A stretch of 64,000 nt of DNA from Demequina activiva (GTDB lineage: Bacteria; Actinomycetota; Actinomycetes; Actinomycetales; Demequinaceae). Below, piece by piece: positions 1-7,924 of the stretch. The translations under genes were made by a program, and so were the position numbers. The notes below the pieces were generated by a model. That model saw only the letters and a program-made list of their open reading frames with translations. It did no database searches and had not been told where the DNA came from. Positions within the stretch are counted from its first letter, which is position 1, and every line of letters starts with the position of its first letter. The stretch is taken from contig NZ_BONR01000002.1 of assembly GCF_016862815.1 (NCBI RefSeq), positions 434,001 through 498,000 of the forward strand, given 5' to 3'.

Positions 1-741
1 CTCGACACATGGTTCTACGGACGCTACGCCGAGCAGGCGTTCGTGCTGCTGGCAGTGATCGGAGCGGCGGCACTCGTCAGGGTGAGGTGGGCCGCACTGT
101 CGGCCGCTGTGGTGCTCATCACGGCCGCCGTGAGCATCGTGTTCCTCGTGCTCACCGTTCCGCGCATGCCGGTGGGCGGGTACTTCATCGATATCCACGT
201 TCCGGGTGTCTCGCACTACTTGAGCCTCGACACGATCATCGCGGGAGAGTCGGAGCCGTGGGCTCTGATCTGCGGAGCGACCGTCCTGGTGGCGCTGCTG
301 GTCGTCATCGCATCGTGGGTGCGCTCCGCAGGGATCCTCGTCCTCGCGCTGTATTGGGGCGCGCTCTCACTCGCGAACGACGCGACCCGGATCGATCCCC
401 GCGACGACTACTACCGTGAGACCGCAGCGCTCGGCGAAGCAAGCGCCTACCTCCCCGCGGACGTCACGGTCGGAGCTGACATCACGTATGCCGAGGGCAC
501 CAACTTCTATGTGTTCTGGAACACCCCTCGCAGGCTGACCCTCATCGCCGTCGGCGAAGGTCTGCCTCATCCCGACGTGGTGCTGACGACGATCGGCAAT
601 CCCGTTCCGGCACAGGCGGGGGCAAAGCTCCTGCCCGAGGGTGACTATGCCGGTCTCGGGTACTGGATCTACCCCGGCGATCTCCAGGACTCGCTCAGCG
701 AGGCCGGACTGCTGGTCGACGCACCCACCCCCGCCGGCTGA
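1..741 (+). CDS. Polytopic membrane protein, C-terminal part (start outside window)
   Basis: The frame is open from the first base and reads plausible protein (LDTWFYGRYAEQ...), so the true start lies upstream; 246 codons are visible. An internal GTG at 43 is not needed as a start. Four hydrophobic segments lie at about visible residues 12-30, 32-54, 82-100 and 104-120, followed by a soluble tail of about 125 residues that should face outside or inside as one domain. I see no catalytic motif and do not recognise the family. The layout, helices followed by a C-terminal extracytoplasmic domain, is common in envelope glycosyltransferase-like proteins, but that is only a resemblance. It converges on the pilus operon and ends just before a perfect inverted repeat. 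Confidence 0.75.
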   Translation, partial: LDTWFYGRYAEQAFVLLAVIGAAALVRVRWAALSAAVVLITAAVSIVFLVLTVPRMPVGGYFIDIHVPGVSHYLSLDTIIAGESEPWALICGATVLVALLVVIASWVRSAGILVLALYWGALSLANDATRIDPRDDYYRETAALGEASAYLPADVTVGADITYAEGTNFYVFWNTPRRLTLIAVGEGLPHPDVVLTTIGNPVPAQAGAKLLPEGDYAGLGYWIYPGDLQDSLSEAGLLVDAPTPAG

Positions 742-755
742 CGCGCCCGGAGGGC

Positions 756-785
756 GCCGCCGCAGCCACCGGTGGCTGCGGCGGC
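756..785. terminator. Bidirectional hairpin between membrane protein gene and pilO
   Basis: A perfect 15-bp inverted repeat without spacer (left arm GCCGCCGCAGCCACC) lies between two convergent genes. There is only a TTCG after it on the plus strand and no T-run, which is usual for high-GC terminators. Confidence 0.6.
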
Positions 786-845
786 TTCGCACGCAAGGCG
801 GGCGGGCGGGCGAGCTTCACGATGGGCCCGGCCGCCCGCTTGCGC

Positions 846-1664
846 CTAGCTTGCGCCCGGCTGCGGGTCCGCCCCGCCTACCTCCGCGAAGGGAGAGTCG
901 CCTGTCAGTGGAGCGGGCTCGAGCACGCCTTCGTCGACCACGGTGTAGTCCGGATTCTGGAGATAGAACGCTCCGGTGGCGGTCACCTGCACATCTCCAT
1001 CTGCGGATTGCGAGACACCGGTGAGCGGTGAAGAATCCGACTGGCGAGCCTCGAGCTGCACGTTGTACAGCTGGAACAGCTGTTGAGCAGGGTCGGCCAG
1101 GAGCTCGAAGAACTCGAGCGCCTCCTCAGGCGTCCCCGCCACGCTCAGCGTGACGGCGACCTCGACCAGGCCGTCGGTGACGACGACGTCGGCGGTGGGC
1201 GGCGTCACAGCAGGCTGGAACTCGGAGGTCTCGCCGGTCTCAGGCAACGGCCCGGTCACGAAGAGGCCTGCGATCTGCGTCGAGACGAGTGCCCCTGGCG
1301 CGACGGTCCAACCCTCGACCGTGGCACTTCCCGCCTGGCTCAGACTCACGATCTCCACGCCCGACTCCTCGACCGCTGTCGCCAGTCGGGCCCGGATGAC
1401 CGGCTCGTCGAAGACGGAAGGAGCGTTGAGTGCGACCGCGTCCGAGTAGTCCGGGGCAGCCTCCAACTCGCTTGCGTAGGCGTCCAACTGAGCGGAGGCA
1501 GTCTCGATGAGCACCGTGTTCCCCTCGACCTCCTCGGCTCGGTCCGCGAGCTCCCCAGTCTGCTTGATCTGCGGGCTCACGGCGAGGAACCATCCCAGCG
1601 CCAGGACGATGATGATCGCGACGACGGTCAGCGCGATGATGGGTGCGTACTTCGAGTTGAGCAT
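846..1664 (-). CDS. pilO: Type IV pilus alignment protein PilO-like
   Basis: PilO partners PilN in the inner alignment complex that connects cytoplasmic PilM to the growing pilus. The 272-residue product has one membrane helix at about residues 8-29, a short cytoplasmic N-terminus, a heptad-rich stretch after the helix (about 33-70) and an extracytoplasmic C-terminal domain that could take the ferredoxin-like PilO fold. Sequence similarity to characterised PilO is weak; the call rests on topology plus its place directly after pilM and pilN. The ATG overlaps the pilN stop (ATGA), so translation is probably coupled. It is the last gene of the minus-strand pilus operon and is followed by a hairpin. 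No PilP gene follows. Confidence 0.75.
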   Translation of the reverse strand: MLNSKYAPIIALTVVAIIIVLALGWFLAVSPQIKQTGELADRAEEVEGNTVLIETASAQLDAYASELEAAPDYSDAVALNAPSVFDEPVIRARLATAVEESGVEIVSLSQAGSATVEGWTVAPGALVSTQIAGLFVTGPLPETGETSEFQPAVTPPTADVVVTDGLVEVAVTLSVAGTPEEALEFFELLADPAQQLFQLYNVQLEARQSDSSPLTGVSQSADGDVQVTATGAFYLQNPDYTVVDEGVLEPAPLTGDSPFAEVGGADPQPGAS

Positions 1665-2452
1665 CAGCCCTCCTCCTCCGTAGTCTCCTCCGCGGCGGCG
1701 GACGGGCTGGGCTCAGCGCTCGGCTCGGGCGAAGGTGCGACGCCTGGGTCTACGGCGACGATGACCTCACCCACCGAGATTCCTGTCACGGAATCCTCAG
1801 GCACCAGGCGACCAGTGAGGACGCCTTCCGTGAGCACCGCTCGTCCGGTGACGAGCCAGAACACGTCAGCTCCGTCGGTGCCGTAGGCCTCGGTCGTCGC
1901 AGAGACGTTGGCGATCCCAGGAAGAGCCTCGATGCGCTCGAGATGCGCGTTCGCGTCCTCGAGAGACAGAGCACGGGAGATGAACTCGACGGTTCCCACT
2001 CCCCCTCCGACCACCGGGTCGACGATGACGTTGCCGAGCCCCTGAGCGCTGGGGCCGAAGAACGCCACGCTGTCGAAGCTGGTGTCCTCGTCCGCCGTCG
2101 CGAGGATCGAGGAGGACAGAGCGGAATAGGCAATCTCTCCGTAGCCCACCTGCGCGAGCCCGAACTCCTGCTCCTCTCGCTCACGGTAGGCCTCGTACAC
2201 GACGACCTTCGCATCCCGCTCCGCGATCGCCTCAGCTTCAGCGGCAACAGCGTCATCGACGTTGTCCTGCGCGAGCCCGCGCGCGCCCCATGCCAGGAAC
2301 CACGCGACCGCTACGACACCGATGGCGATGAGCACCGCGAACAGCGCGGTGACCTGCACGGCCCGCAAGGCCCGCTTCTCTGCGATGTCCTTGGGTATCA
2401 GATTGACGGCCGGCAGCGGTGACGCGCCGATGCGCTTGGCAAGCTCGTTCAC
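1664..2452 (-). CDS. pilN: Type IV pilus assembly protein PilN-like
   Basis: PilN binds the PilM groove through a short N-terminal peptide and pairs with PilO outside the membrane. The 262-residue product shows the expected order: a VNLIP motif at residues 16-20 (the PilM-binding motif in PilN), a membrane helix at about 33-55, a charged coiled-coil-like stretch to about 100, then an extracytoplasmic domain. The last 30 residues are a Pro/Ser/Glu/Thr tail (APSPEPSAEPSPSA then EETTEEEG) not present in proteobacterial PilN, perhaps a cell-wall spacer. The GTG start sits in a GTGA overlap with the pilM stop. Confidence 0.85.
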   Translation of the reverse strand: MNELAKRIGASPLPAVNLIPKDIAEKRALRAVQVTALFAVLIAIGVVAVAWFLAWGARGLAQDNVDDAVAAEAEAIAERDAKVVVYEAYREREEQEFGLAQVGYGEIAYSALSSSILATADEDTSFDSVAFFGPSAQGLGNVIVDPVVGGGVGTVEFISRALSLEDANAHLERIEALPGIANVSATTEAYGTDGADVFWLVTGRAVLTEGVLTGRLVPEDSVTGISVGEVIVAVDPGVAPSPEPSAEPSPSAAAEETTEEEG

Positions 2453-3507
2453 GCCGCACCTCCCATCGCGAGTCCGACGACCGTCGCGAGCGTTGCCTCA
2501 CGGCCTCGAAACTGCTGGGCGTCGACCTTCTTGGACACCACCGCTCCTTGCATAGGGTCGCCGATCATCACCGGCAGGCGCGTAGCACTCGAGAGTGCCT
2601 GGCCGAAGCCCGCCATGTACGCTCCACCGCCGGAGAGCACGATGCGCTCCGCGCCCGCGCCCGGGTTGGACGAGGCGAAGTACACGAGCGTGTTGCGAAT
2701 CGAGTCGATCAGAGGCGACATGACATGAGCCACGGCCTCGGCGACGGGGCGCTGCTCCGTGCCGACGTTAGGGTTCATGCCGATCTGGAACTTGAGTGCC
2801 TCAGCGTCGATCGACGCGCCCTTGAAGGCGCTCGCGATGGCCTTGGTCGCGTCCGAACCACCCTGGGGAAGCACTCGCACGAGTCGTGGGGATCCGTGCT
2901 GCGAGACCACCACCGTCGTGGTCTCCGCGCCCACATCCACCGTGGCGACGTTGGACGTCATGAGCTCACCACGCACGGTGCCCCGCCAGAGTGCGAATGC
3001 CTTGTGGTCGATGCGTGCGGGACCGATGCCCGCTTCATCGAGACCGGAGATGAGGCCGCGCACGAACTCGCGAGGCGCCGCGACCAGCAGACCGCGGAGC
3101 ATGGGTCCCGACTGCGTCTCGATCTCGACGCTCGGGTAGAAGTCCAACAGCGCGTCGTCGACGGCCATCGGGAGCGAGTCCTGAACGTGGAACGCGAGCG
3201 ACGCCCTGACCTCGCTCATCGATTGGGTGGGCACGTCCACCTCGCGCACCACCACGCTCGGGTGGCCGATCGCCAGGATCGCCTTCTTCGGCTTCACCTT
3301 CGCGGCGCTCAGAGCCTCCTTGACGGCGCTCGAGAAGGCGCCAGGCTCCTCGACCTGCCCCTCACGCATGACGCCAGCCGGAAGTGCGCGCTCGGCGTAC
3401 GCCGTGAGCGCCGCTCCGGCTCGAGGATCGTCGCCGCCGCGCAGCTCGACCTCTGCCACGCGCACGACGGTCGCTCCCACGTCGATCGCTACTTGTCTGG
3501 TCGCCAC
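2449..3507 (-). CDS. pilM: Type IV pilus assembly ATPase-fold protein PilM
   Basis: PilM is an actin/FtsA-like cytoplasmic protein that links PilN to the assembly motor. The 352-residue product carries the three nucleotide-site motifs in order: AIDVGAT (7-13, phosphate 1), VATVDVGAETTT (187-198, phosphate 2) and IVLSGGGAYMAG (289-300, adenosine site). A middle region of about residues 80-175 fits the 1C domain. The GTG start at 3507 is supported by a strong ribosome site, AAAGGAGG, seven bases upstream. The gene follows the prepilin peptidase by about 60 bases and is coupled to pilN. Length is normal for the family (about 350). Confidence 0.92.
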   Translation of the reverse strand: MATRQVAIDVGATVVRVAEVELRGGDDPRAGAALTAYAERALPAGVMREGQVEEPGAFSSAVKEALSAAKVKPKKAILAIGHPSVVVREVDVPTQSMSEVRASLAFHVQDSLPMAVDDALLDFYPSVEIETQSGPMLRGLLVAAPREFVRGLISGLDEAGIGPARIDHKAFALWRGTVRGELMTSNVATVDVGAETTTVVVSQHGSPRLVRVLPQGGSDATKAIASAFKGASIDAEALKFQIGMNPNVGTEQRPVAEAVAHVMSPLIDSIRNTLVYFASSNPGAGAERIVLSGGGAYMAGFGQALSSATRLPVMIGDPMQGAVVSKKVDAQQFRGREATLATVVGLAMGGAA

Positions 3508-3568
3508 AGCGGCCCCTCCTTTAATGTTTCAGGTGAAGTATCGGCACCCTTGTCGGAAGACTCAAGGC

Positions 3569-4357
3569 TCATGAGAGACCCGTCACACTCAGGTACCACT
3601 CGGCGATCGGCGGCCCCAAGATCACCCCTGTCCACGCCCCAGCGAACATCCACGGCCCGAACGGAATGCGCACACCCGTGGCCCGGCGAGCCACGATCAT
3701 CGCGCCCACGCCCACGATCGAACCCCACACGAACGCAGCGAACCCTCCGACGGCCAGCTCGGCCCAACCGAGCCACGCGAGAACGCCACCGAGGATGAAG
3801 GCCAGCTTGACATCGCCCAGCCCCATGCCCTTCGGATACACCAGCACTGCGGCGAAGTAGAAGGCGCCGAGCACGGCCGCGCCGGCCAGTGCACGCGCTG
3901 CACTCCACCAGTCCCCTGACACGGCTGCTGCCGCCACGATGAGGACCCCAGCGATGATCGCGAAGGGAAGCGTGAGGGCGTCCGGCAGCCGCATGGTGTC
4001 GAGATCCACCAGCGTCAGGACCACGCTGAAGAAGGCCAAGGTGAGCAGCAAGGGCAGCGCCCACGTCACACCGGCGCCCCAGGCGACCGCGCCGAAGATC
4101 ACGCCCATCGCGAGCTCCACCAACGGATAGCGACCACTGATGGGTGCCGAGCAGTCCGCGCACCTGCCACGCAGCCACAGCCACCCGATGACGGGGACGT
4201 TGTGCTGGGGGCGGATCCGCCCCCCACACGACGGGCACGCGCTGGGAGGCGACACCACCGACAGGCCTGCCGGCACGCGGTAGATCACGACGTTCGCGAA
4301 CGACCCGAGGAGCAGTCCGAGCACCGTGCAGAGTGCGACCACCAAAGCGCTTGTCAC
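3569..4357 (-). CDS. pilD: Prepilin peptidase / N-methyltransferase (PilD type)
   Basis: This membrane aspartic protease cuts class III signal peptides of prepilins at Gly|Phe and methylates the new N-terminus. The 262-residue product has the N-terminal methylase domain with the paired zinc cysteines C41-C44 and C66-C69, then the protease part with the two conserved aspartate motifs, DLDTMRLPD (118-126) and GLGD (179-182). About seven to eight hydrophobic segments are visible. The full two-domain form is the bacterial PilD type rather than the short archaeal/Tad type. The ATG overlaps the stop of the pilX-like gene (ATGA). Substrates are probably the four pilin-like proteins encoded just upstream. 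Confidence 0.93.
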   Translation of the reverse strand: MTSALVVALCTVLGLLLGSFANVVIYRVPAGLSVVSPPSACPSCGGRIRPQHNVPVIGWLWLRGRCADCSAPISGRYPLVELAMGVIFGAVAWGAGVTWALPLLLTLAFFSVVLTLVDLDTMRLPDALTLPFAIIAGVLIVAAAAVSGDWWSAARALAGAAVLGAFYFAAVLVYPKGMGLGDVKLAFILGGVLAWLGWAELAVGGFAAFVWGSIVGVGAMIVARRATGVRIPFGPWMFAGAWTGVILGPPIAEWYLSVTGLS

Positions 4358-6219
4358 CCGCGAATGTCGAACCGCGAGCTCAGCCGCATGTCGGCCTCAT
4401 CATCGAGGTCGGGAACGGTCGTCACGAGCGACGGCACGGGCATGGAGAACATCTCCTGCTCCCAACCGTTGGTCTGCGCCAACGACCCCGCGTAGACCTG
4501 ACCCTTGAAGGGATCGGACGACGCCGGGATGGAGTTCTGAGACTCGAACTTGCAGGGCGTGTAGATCAGTTGCGCCACGTCCTGAATGTTCTGGAACTTC
4601 GCCATCCAGATGCTGCCGTCCGCCCAGCCGTCGGAACCGTTGTCCGAGCATGTGGGCGTCTCCTGCCCCTGGGTGAAGGTTCCCGTGGCCCACGAGACGC
4701 CGGGAGCGTCGGCGGGCACGATCCAGTAGAGAAGACGCTCGGAGCCGTCTGCCGAGCGCACACGCAGGTCGTTGCGCGAGCGGAACCCTGTGTTCGACAC
4801 CATTGCCACGTCCGACGTGAGCACCAGGTTCGCGTTGTCGAACTGAACCGGGGTGTTGGGTGGGCAGTTGAAGATGATCAGTCGGGGTCCCACCACGGTC
4901 CCCGCGTTGTTGACGATCGCGGTCGAGCCAGCGGTGCTGCAATCGGTGGCAGTGACGAGGGTGTACCCGGCATCGTCGGTCCACCGCGAGATGTCTGCGG
5001 CCGTCATGGTGATCTGGTCCATGGGCACGCGTCGCGGCGCCTGGATGCGGCTGGGGTAGCCCACTGCGTCATTGAAGGACGCGCTCGCGGTGGAGGGGTT
5101 GGAGGGATCCGGGGTTCCCACGGCCATGCCGGGGTGTCGGTTCGCGGGCGTGATGTTGAGCTGGGGGTGAATGGCACCGGACGCCCATGCCTGGCCATCG
5201 ACATACGCCTGGTTGTTGCGTACCGACAGGTTGCCTGACCGCACGATGACATCCTTGGAGATTCTGGTCGCCTCCATCTCGACGCCCGTCTGGACGTACA
5301 GACTGCCGTCGATGGTGGCCTGCTGCGACTTGAAGCCATGCAGGAAGGAGAAGGCGATGCCTCCGATGCCGCCCTGCGGTGCCTTCGAGTTCTGCAGGAG
5401 GATGCCGCCGTTCGTGAGGGCCGAACCGGTGATCCGCGAACCGGAGTTCTTGATCGCGATGCCCCACTCGGCGGCGTCTCCCGCAGCGTAGACGTTGCCG
5501 TCGATGTCCGCGCCCGAGGAATCGATGATGACGCTCCCCGATGCCCAGACGTCACTGAAGATGTCGCAGGTGTTCTCGAGCCTCACGTCGCCATGCGCAG
5601 CGACGATGGAGCCCTCGATGTGCTCGTTCGTCGAGCAGGTGATGCCGCCGTTGGAGTAGACGTGCGCGTCACGAGCGTTGACGGTGCTCTCGAGCAGGTC
5701 CGTGTTGTTGCGCATCGTCAGGGTCGCCTCGGAGAACAGCGCCTTGTCGAGGATGCCCGGCGGGATCGTGGGCGAGAAGCTCGCGGCGACGGTGCGCTGC
5801 ACCGGGTCGCCATCCAGCACGACGGGCGGGGTGGTCGCCGTCGCGGTCACCACCAGCCTCGTGGTCAGGTCGCCCGGCCCCGGGCACGCCTTGGTCGACG
5901 TGGTGGTGCCGTCCGAGACGGTGAACTCATAGGCCAGTGCGACATCGTCGCCGTTCATGACGAGGCTGTTGTTCGAGCAGATCGAGGAGAGCTCGTCGTA
6001 CTGAAGCCCCTCGAGGCTCGTGAAGATGAGATCGATGCCCGCGTCGGCGCTCGCGTAGGCGCGCTCCTCGACGCGAGTCTGCTGCGTGCGCTCCACCGTG
6101 AACATGGTGGCGGCGGCCACCGTGGTCATGATGACGGCGCCTACGAGCATGATCCCCAGCACCATGACCATGGCGACGCCCTCGTCGGACTCTCGCCAGG
6201 AACGGTTGCGATCCATCAT
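4354..6219 (-). CDS. Large PilX-like minor pilin with beta-helix-like repeats
   Basis: The 621-residue product starts with a PilX-type N-terminus: a charged leader ending in ESDEGVAMVMV, a hydrophobic helix at about 14-38, then an ERTQQTRVEERAYASADAG stretch typical of PilX. Unlike proteobacterial PilX (about 200 residues), the rest is very long. Residues from about 155 to 350 are rich in short Gly/Asn/Ser/Ile turns (for example GSIVAAHGDVRLEN, GNVYAAGDAAEWG), a pattern seen in right-handed beta-helices and in bactofilin-like or autotransporter-like folds. Ten or so cysteines suggest disulfides. It lies in the minor pilin block between the pilW-like gene and pilD. A role at the pilus tip, as priming subunit or adhesin, is inferred. 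Confidence 0.8.
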   Translation of the reverse strand: MMDRNRSWRESDEGVAMVMVLGIMLVGAVIMTTVAAATMFTVERTQQTRVEERAYASADAGIDLIFTSLEGLQYDELSSICSNNSLVMNGDDVALAYEFTVSDGTTTSTKACPGPGDLTTRLVVTATATTPPVVLDGDPVQRTVAASFSPTIPPGILDKALFSEATLTMRNNTDLLESTVNARDAHVYSNGGITCSTNEHIEGSIVAAHGDVRLENTCDIFSDVWASGSVIIDSSGADIDGNVYAAGDAAEWGIAIKNSGSRITGSALTNGGILLQNSKAPQGGIGGIAFSFLHGFKSQQATIDGSLYVQTGVEMEATRISKDVIVRSGNLSVRNNQAYVDGQAWASGAIHPQLNITPANRHPGMAVGTPDPSNPSTASASFNDAVGYPSRIQAPRRVPMDQITMTAADISRWTDDAGYTLVTATDCSTAGSTAIVNNAGTVVGPRLIIFNCPPNTPVQFDNANLVLTSDVAMVSNTGFRSRNDLRVRSADGSERLLYWIVPADAPGVSWATGTFTQGQETPTCSDNGSDGWADGSIWMAKFQNIQDVAQLIYTPCKFESQNSIPASSDPFKGQVYAGSLAQTNGWEQEMFSMPVPSLVTTVPDLDDEADMRLSSRFDIRG

Positions 6220-6231
6220 CGTGTCACGTCC

Positions 6232-6876
6232 TCAGTTGCAGGCAGGGACGGTGTTGCCCTGCGGTCGTACGGTGATGCTCTTGCTGAATTCCACGGGCTT
6301 GTGCCCGTTCTCGGTGTCGACGGCAAGGTTGATGCGCAGCAGCTTCGACACGCCCAGGACGCCGTCGGTGCTCGTGTCGATCAGACCATCCGCGACCCCG
6401 AATGCTCGCGAGGAGCTTCCCTCGCTGAACCCATCGCGGACCACGGGCCACGTCGACGTCGCTCCGGCAGCGGATCCGCTCGCCGCCGCCGTGAGAGCGG
6501 CGCGCGTGGGCGCGCCGTCCGCGCCGATGTAGCGGCGGAGCTCGCCGTCCGAGTCGGACATGTAGTAGCCCACGCACACCCAGGTGCTGCTCGCGGCATC
6601 GGCATTCGTGGCGATGCGCGACTGGGTCACCATGAGCTGGCCGTCGTCCGCGACCTCGGTGAAGGCCGCGTTGCGAAGGTCCGCCTCGACCTCCTTGAAC
6701 GTCACCTGCGCGATGTTGTTCGCATGGGCCGCATCGATGGTGTCGCGCTGCACGGTGATGACGCGGATGAACAGTGTCGCTGCGATGCCCATGATCATGA
6801 TGAGCAGCAATGAGTAGACGATCAGCTCCGCGAGCGTGAAGCCATCGTCGTCGAGCCGACGTGAATGCCGCATCAT
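6232..6876 (-). CDS. Minor pilin, PilW-like
   Basis: A 214-residue protein with a class III signal peptide: leader MMRHSRRLDDDG, cut site G12|F13, and TLAE placing Glu at position 5 of the mature protein, followed by a 25-residue hydrophobic helix. The soluble part has a cysteine pair region (WVCVGYY and a terminal VPACN) and a moderately beta-rich composition. Size and gene order (V, W, X) match the minor pilin set that primes pilus assembly. Its ATG overlaps the stop of the pilV-like gene by four bases; the pilX-like gene starts 12 bases after its stop. Confidence 0.85.
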   Translation of the reverse strand: MMRHSRRLDDDGFTLAELIVYSLLLIMIMGIAATLFIRVITVQRDTIDAAHANNIAQVTFKEVEADLRNAAFTEVADDGQLMVTQSRIATNADAASSTWVCVGYYMSDSDGELRRYIGADGAPTRAALTAAASGSAAGATSTWPVVRDGFSEGSSSRAFGVADGLIDTSTDGVLGVSKLLRINLAVDTENGHKPVEFSKSITVRPQGNTVPACN

Positions 6877-7304
6877 GCGTCGAACTTCACGTAGATGTTG
6901 GACGTGAGCGTGATGTCAGCCACCTCGAGGTCCGCCACTTGAGGCGTGACCACGACCGTGACCAGCGCGAGCTTGGGCTCGAGCTTGGGGTCCGGGCCGG
7001 TCTGCACGCAGTTCGTGAGCGTCCCGGTGATCTCCAACGGCACGCCACGGCCGTCGACGACGGTCTCGGTCGCCTCGACAGCATCGCGCACGTTGTCGCA
7101 GTCGCCGGTTGCGGCCTTCGCCCGCGCCACCTCCATGCGTTGGGTCGCCAGCTCCGTGGCGCTCGCACGCGTGGATGACTCGCCCACCGCGGTGATGGCG
7201 GTGATGAGGAGGGAGAGGATGGCCATCATCACGATCGCCAGGAGCAGCATCGAGACCATGATCTCGGTCAGGCCGAAGCCGTCGTCCTTGCCGTTGCTCT
7301 TCAT
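6873..7304 (-). CDS. Minor pilin, PilV-like
   Basis: I chose the ATG at 7304 because GAGGGG lies six bases upstream and the product then has a short, normal prepilin leader, MKSNGKDDG, with cut site G9|F10 and Glu at mature position 5 (FGLTE). The longer frame reaching 7388 would run through the pilA terminator hairpin. The 143-residue product has one hydrophobic helix (about 10-33) and a small soluble domain with two cysteines (GDCDN, LTNCVQ). It is the first gene after the hairpin behind pilA and begins the minor pilin block. Confidence 0.85.
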   Translation of the reverse strand: MKSNGKDDGFGLTEIMVSMLLLAIVMMAILSLLITAITAVGESSTRASATELATQRMEVARAKAATGDCDNVRDAVEATETVVDGRGVPLEITGTLTNCVQTGPDPKLEPKLALVTVVVTPQVADLEVADITLTSNIYVKFDA

Positions 7305-7336
7305 CTCACTCCCCTCAGCCTTCTCAGAATACGCGG

Positions 7337-7378
7337 CTGCGGTGGGATCGGGAATATGCACTCCCGACCCCACCGCAG
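7337..7378 (-). terminator. Hairpin directly after pilA
   Basis: Two 17-base arms (7337-7353 and 7362-7378) pair with a single mismatch around an 8-base loop, 16 bases after the pilA stop and 33 bases before the pilV-like start. There is no clear T-run. It may terminate most pilA transcripts while letting some read into the minor pilin genes, or protect the pilA message 3' end. Confidence 0.6.
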
Positions 7379-7394
7379 TTTCACTCACCTGCGA

Positions 7395-7796
7395 TTAGCA
7401 GGAGGTGGAACCCTCGTGCAGGGTGCCGTCAGCGTCGATCGACCAGTCCTCGATGTCTCCACCGGCGACCGAGGCGCCGATGCAGAAGCCACCACCGGTC
7501 ACGGTCACCGAGCTCGTGGCCCAGCTCACACCGGGCGAGGTGGTGAAGCCCGAGATCGTCACGGAGGTCGCGGTCGGGTTCTCGACGAGCGCGCTCGCGA
7601 CCTCGATCTGAGCGTTCTTGAGGTCCGACTGAGCGGCCGAGTCCTTGGCCTTCGCCTGCTGGTTCAGGTACAGCGGGATGGCGATGGCGGCGAGGATGCC
7701 GATGATGATGATGACCACGAGGAGCTCGACGAGCGTGAAGCCCTTGTCGGTGCCCTCGAGCTTCTCCTGCATGCGCTTCTGGATGCGTGCAATCAT
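7395..7796 (-). CDS. pilA: Major type IV pilin
   Basis: The ATG at 7796 has a GAAAGG ribosome site about eight bases upstream and gives a 133-residue prepilin; the frame upstream to 7895 has no such support. The leader of 19 residues ends in G19, cut before F20, and FTLVE puts Glu at mature position 5. The helix GFTLVELLVVIIIIGILAA is a textbook pilin signature. C105 and the last residue, C133, probably form the D-loop disulfide. The mature subunit would be 114 residues, small for type IVa. A hairpin lies in the leader region and a strong one follows the stop, so expression may differ from the neighbours. It is the fourth gene of the cluster, after pilC. Confidence 0.95.
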   Translation of the reverse strand: MIARIQKRMQEKLEGTDKGFTLVELLVVIIIIGILAAIAIPLYLNQQAKAKDSAAQSDLKNAQIEVASALVENPTATSVTISGFTTSPGVSWATSSVTVTGGGFCIGASVAGGDIEDWSIDADGTLHEGSTSC

Positions 7797-7847
7797 GGTG
7801 ATGCCTTTCGGTGTCTTGTTTTCTCTTTCAAGCCCGAACCCACGGAT

Positions 7848-7877
7848 GTGAGTCCGGTCACGGCCGAGGAGACTCAC
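7848..7877 (-). other. Hairpin in the pilC-pilA gap
   Basis: The 128-base gap between the pilC stop and pilA holds a 7-bp inverted repeat (GTGAGTC and GACTCAC) enclosing a GC-rich core. On the minus strand it lies in the pilA leader. It could be a processing or stabilising stem; no clear promoter was found in the gap. Confidence 0.3.
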
Positions 7878-7924
7878 GTCACGCCCAGTAGACACCTGGG
7901 GCCCTCAGCCACGTCTGTGTGTAG

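Noticed and set aside
3508-3568. Cyclic di-GMP riboswitch in the pilus cluster
   Set aside because: The gaps are too short and lack the conserved core; only the PilB MshEN domain suggests c-di-GMP control.
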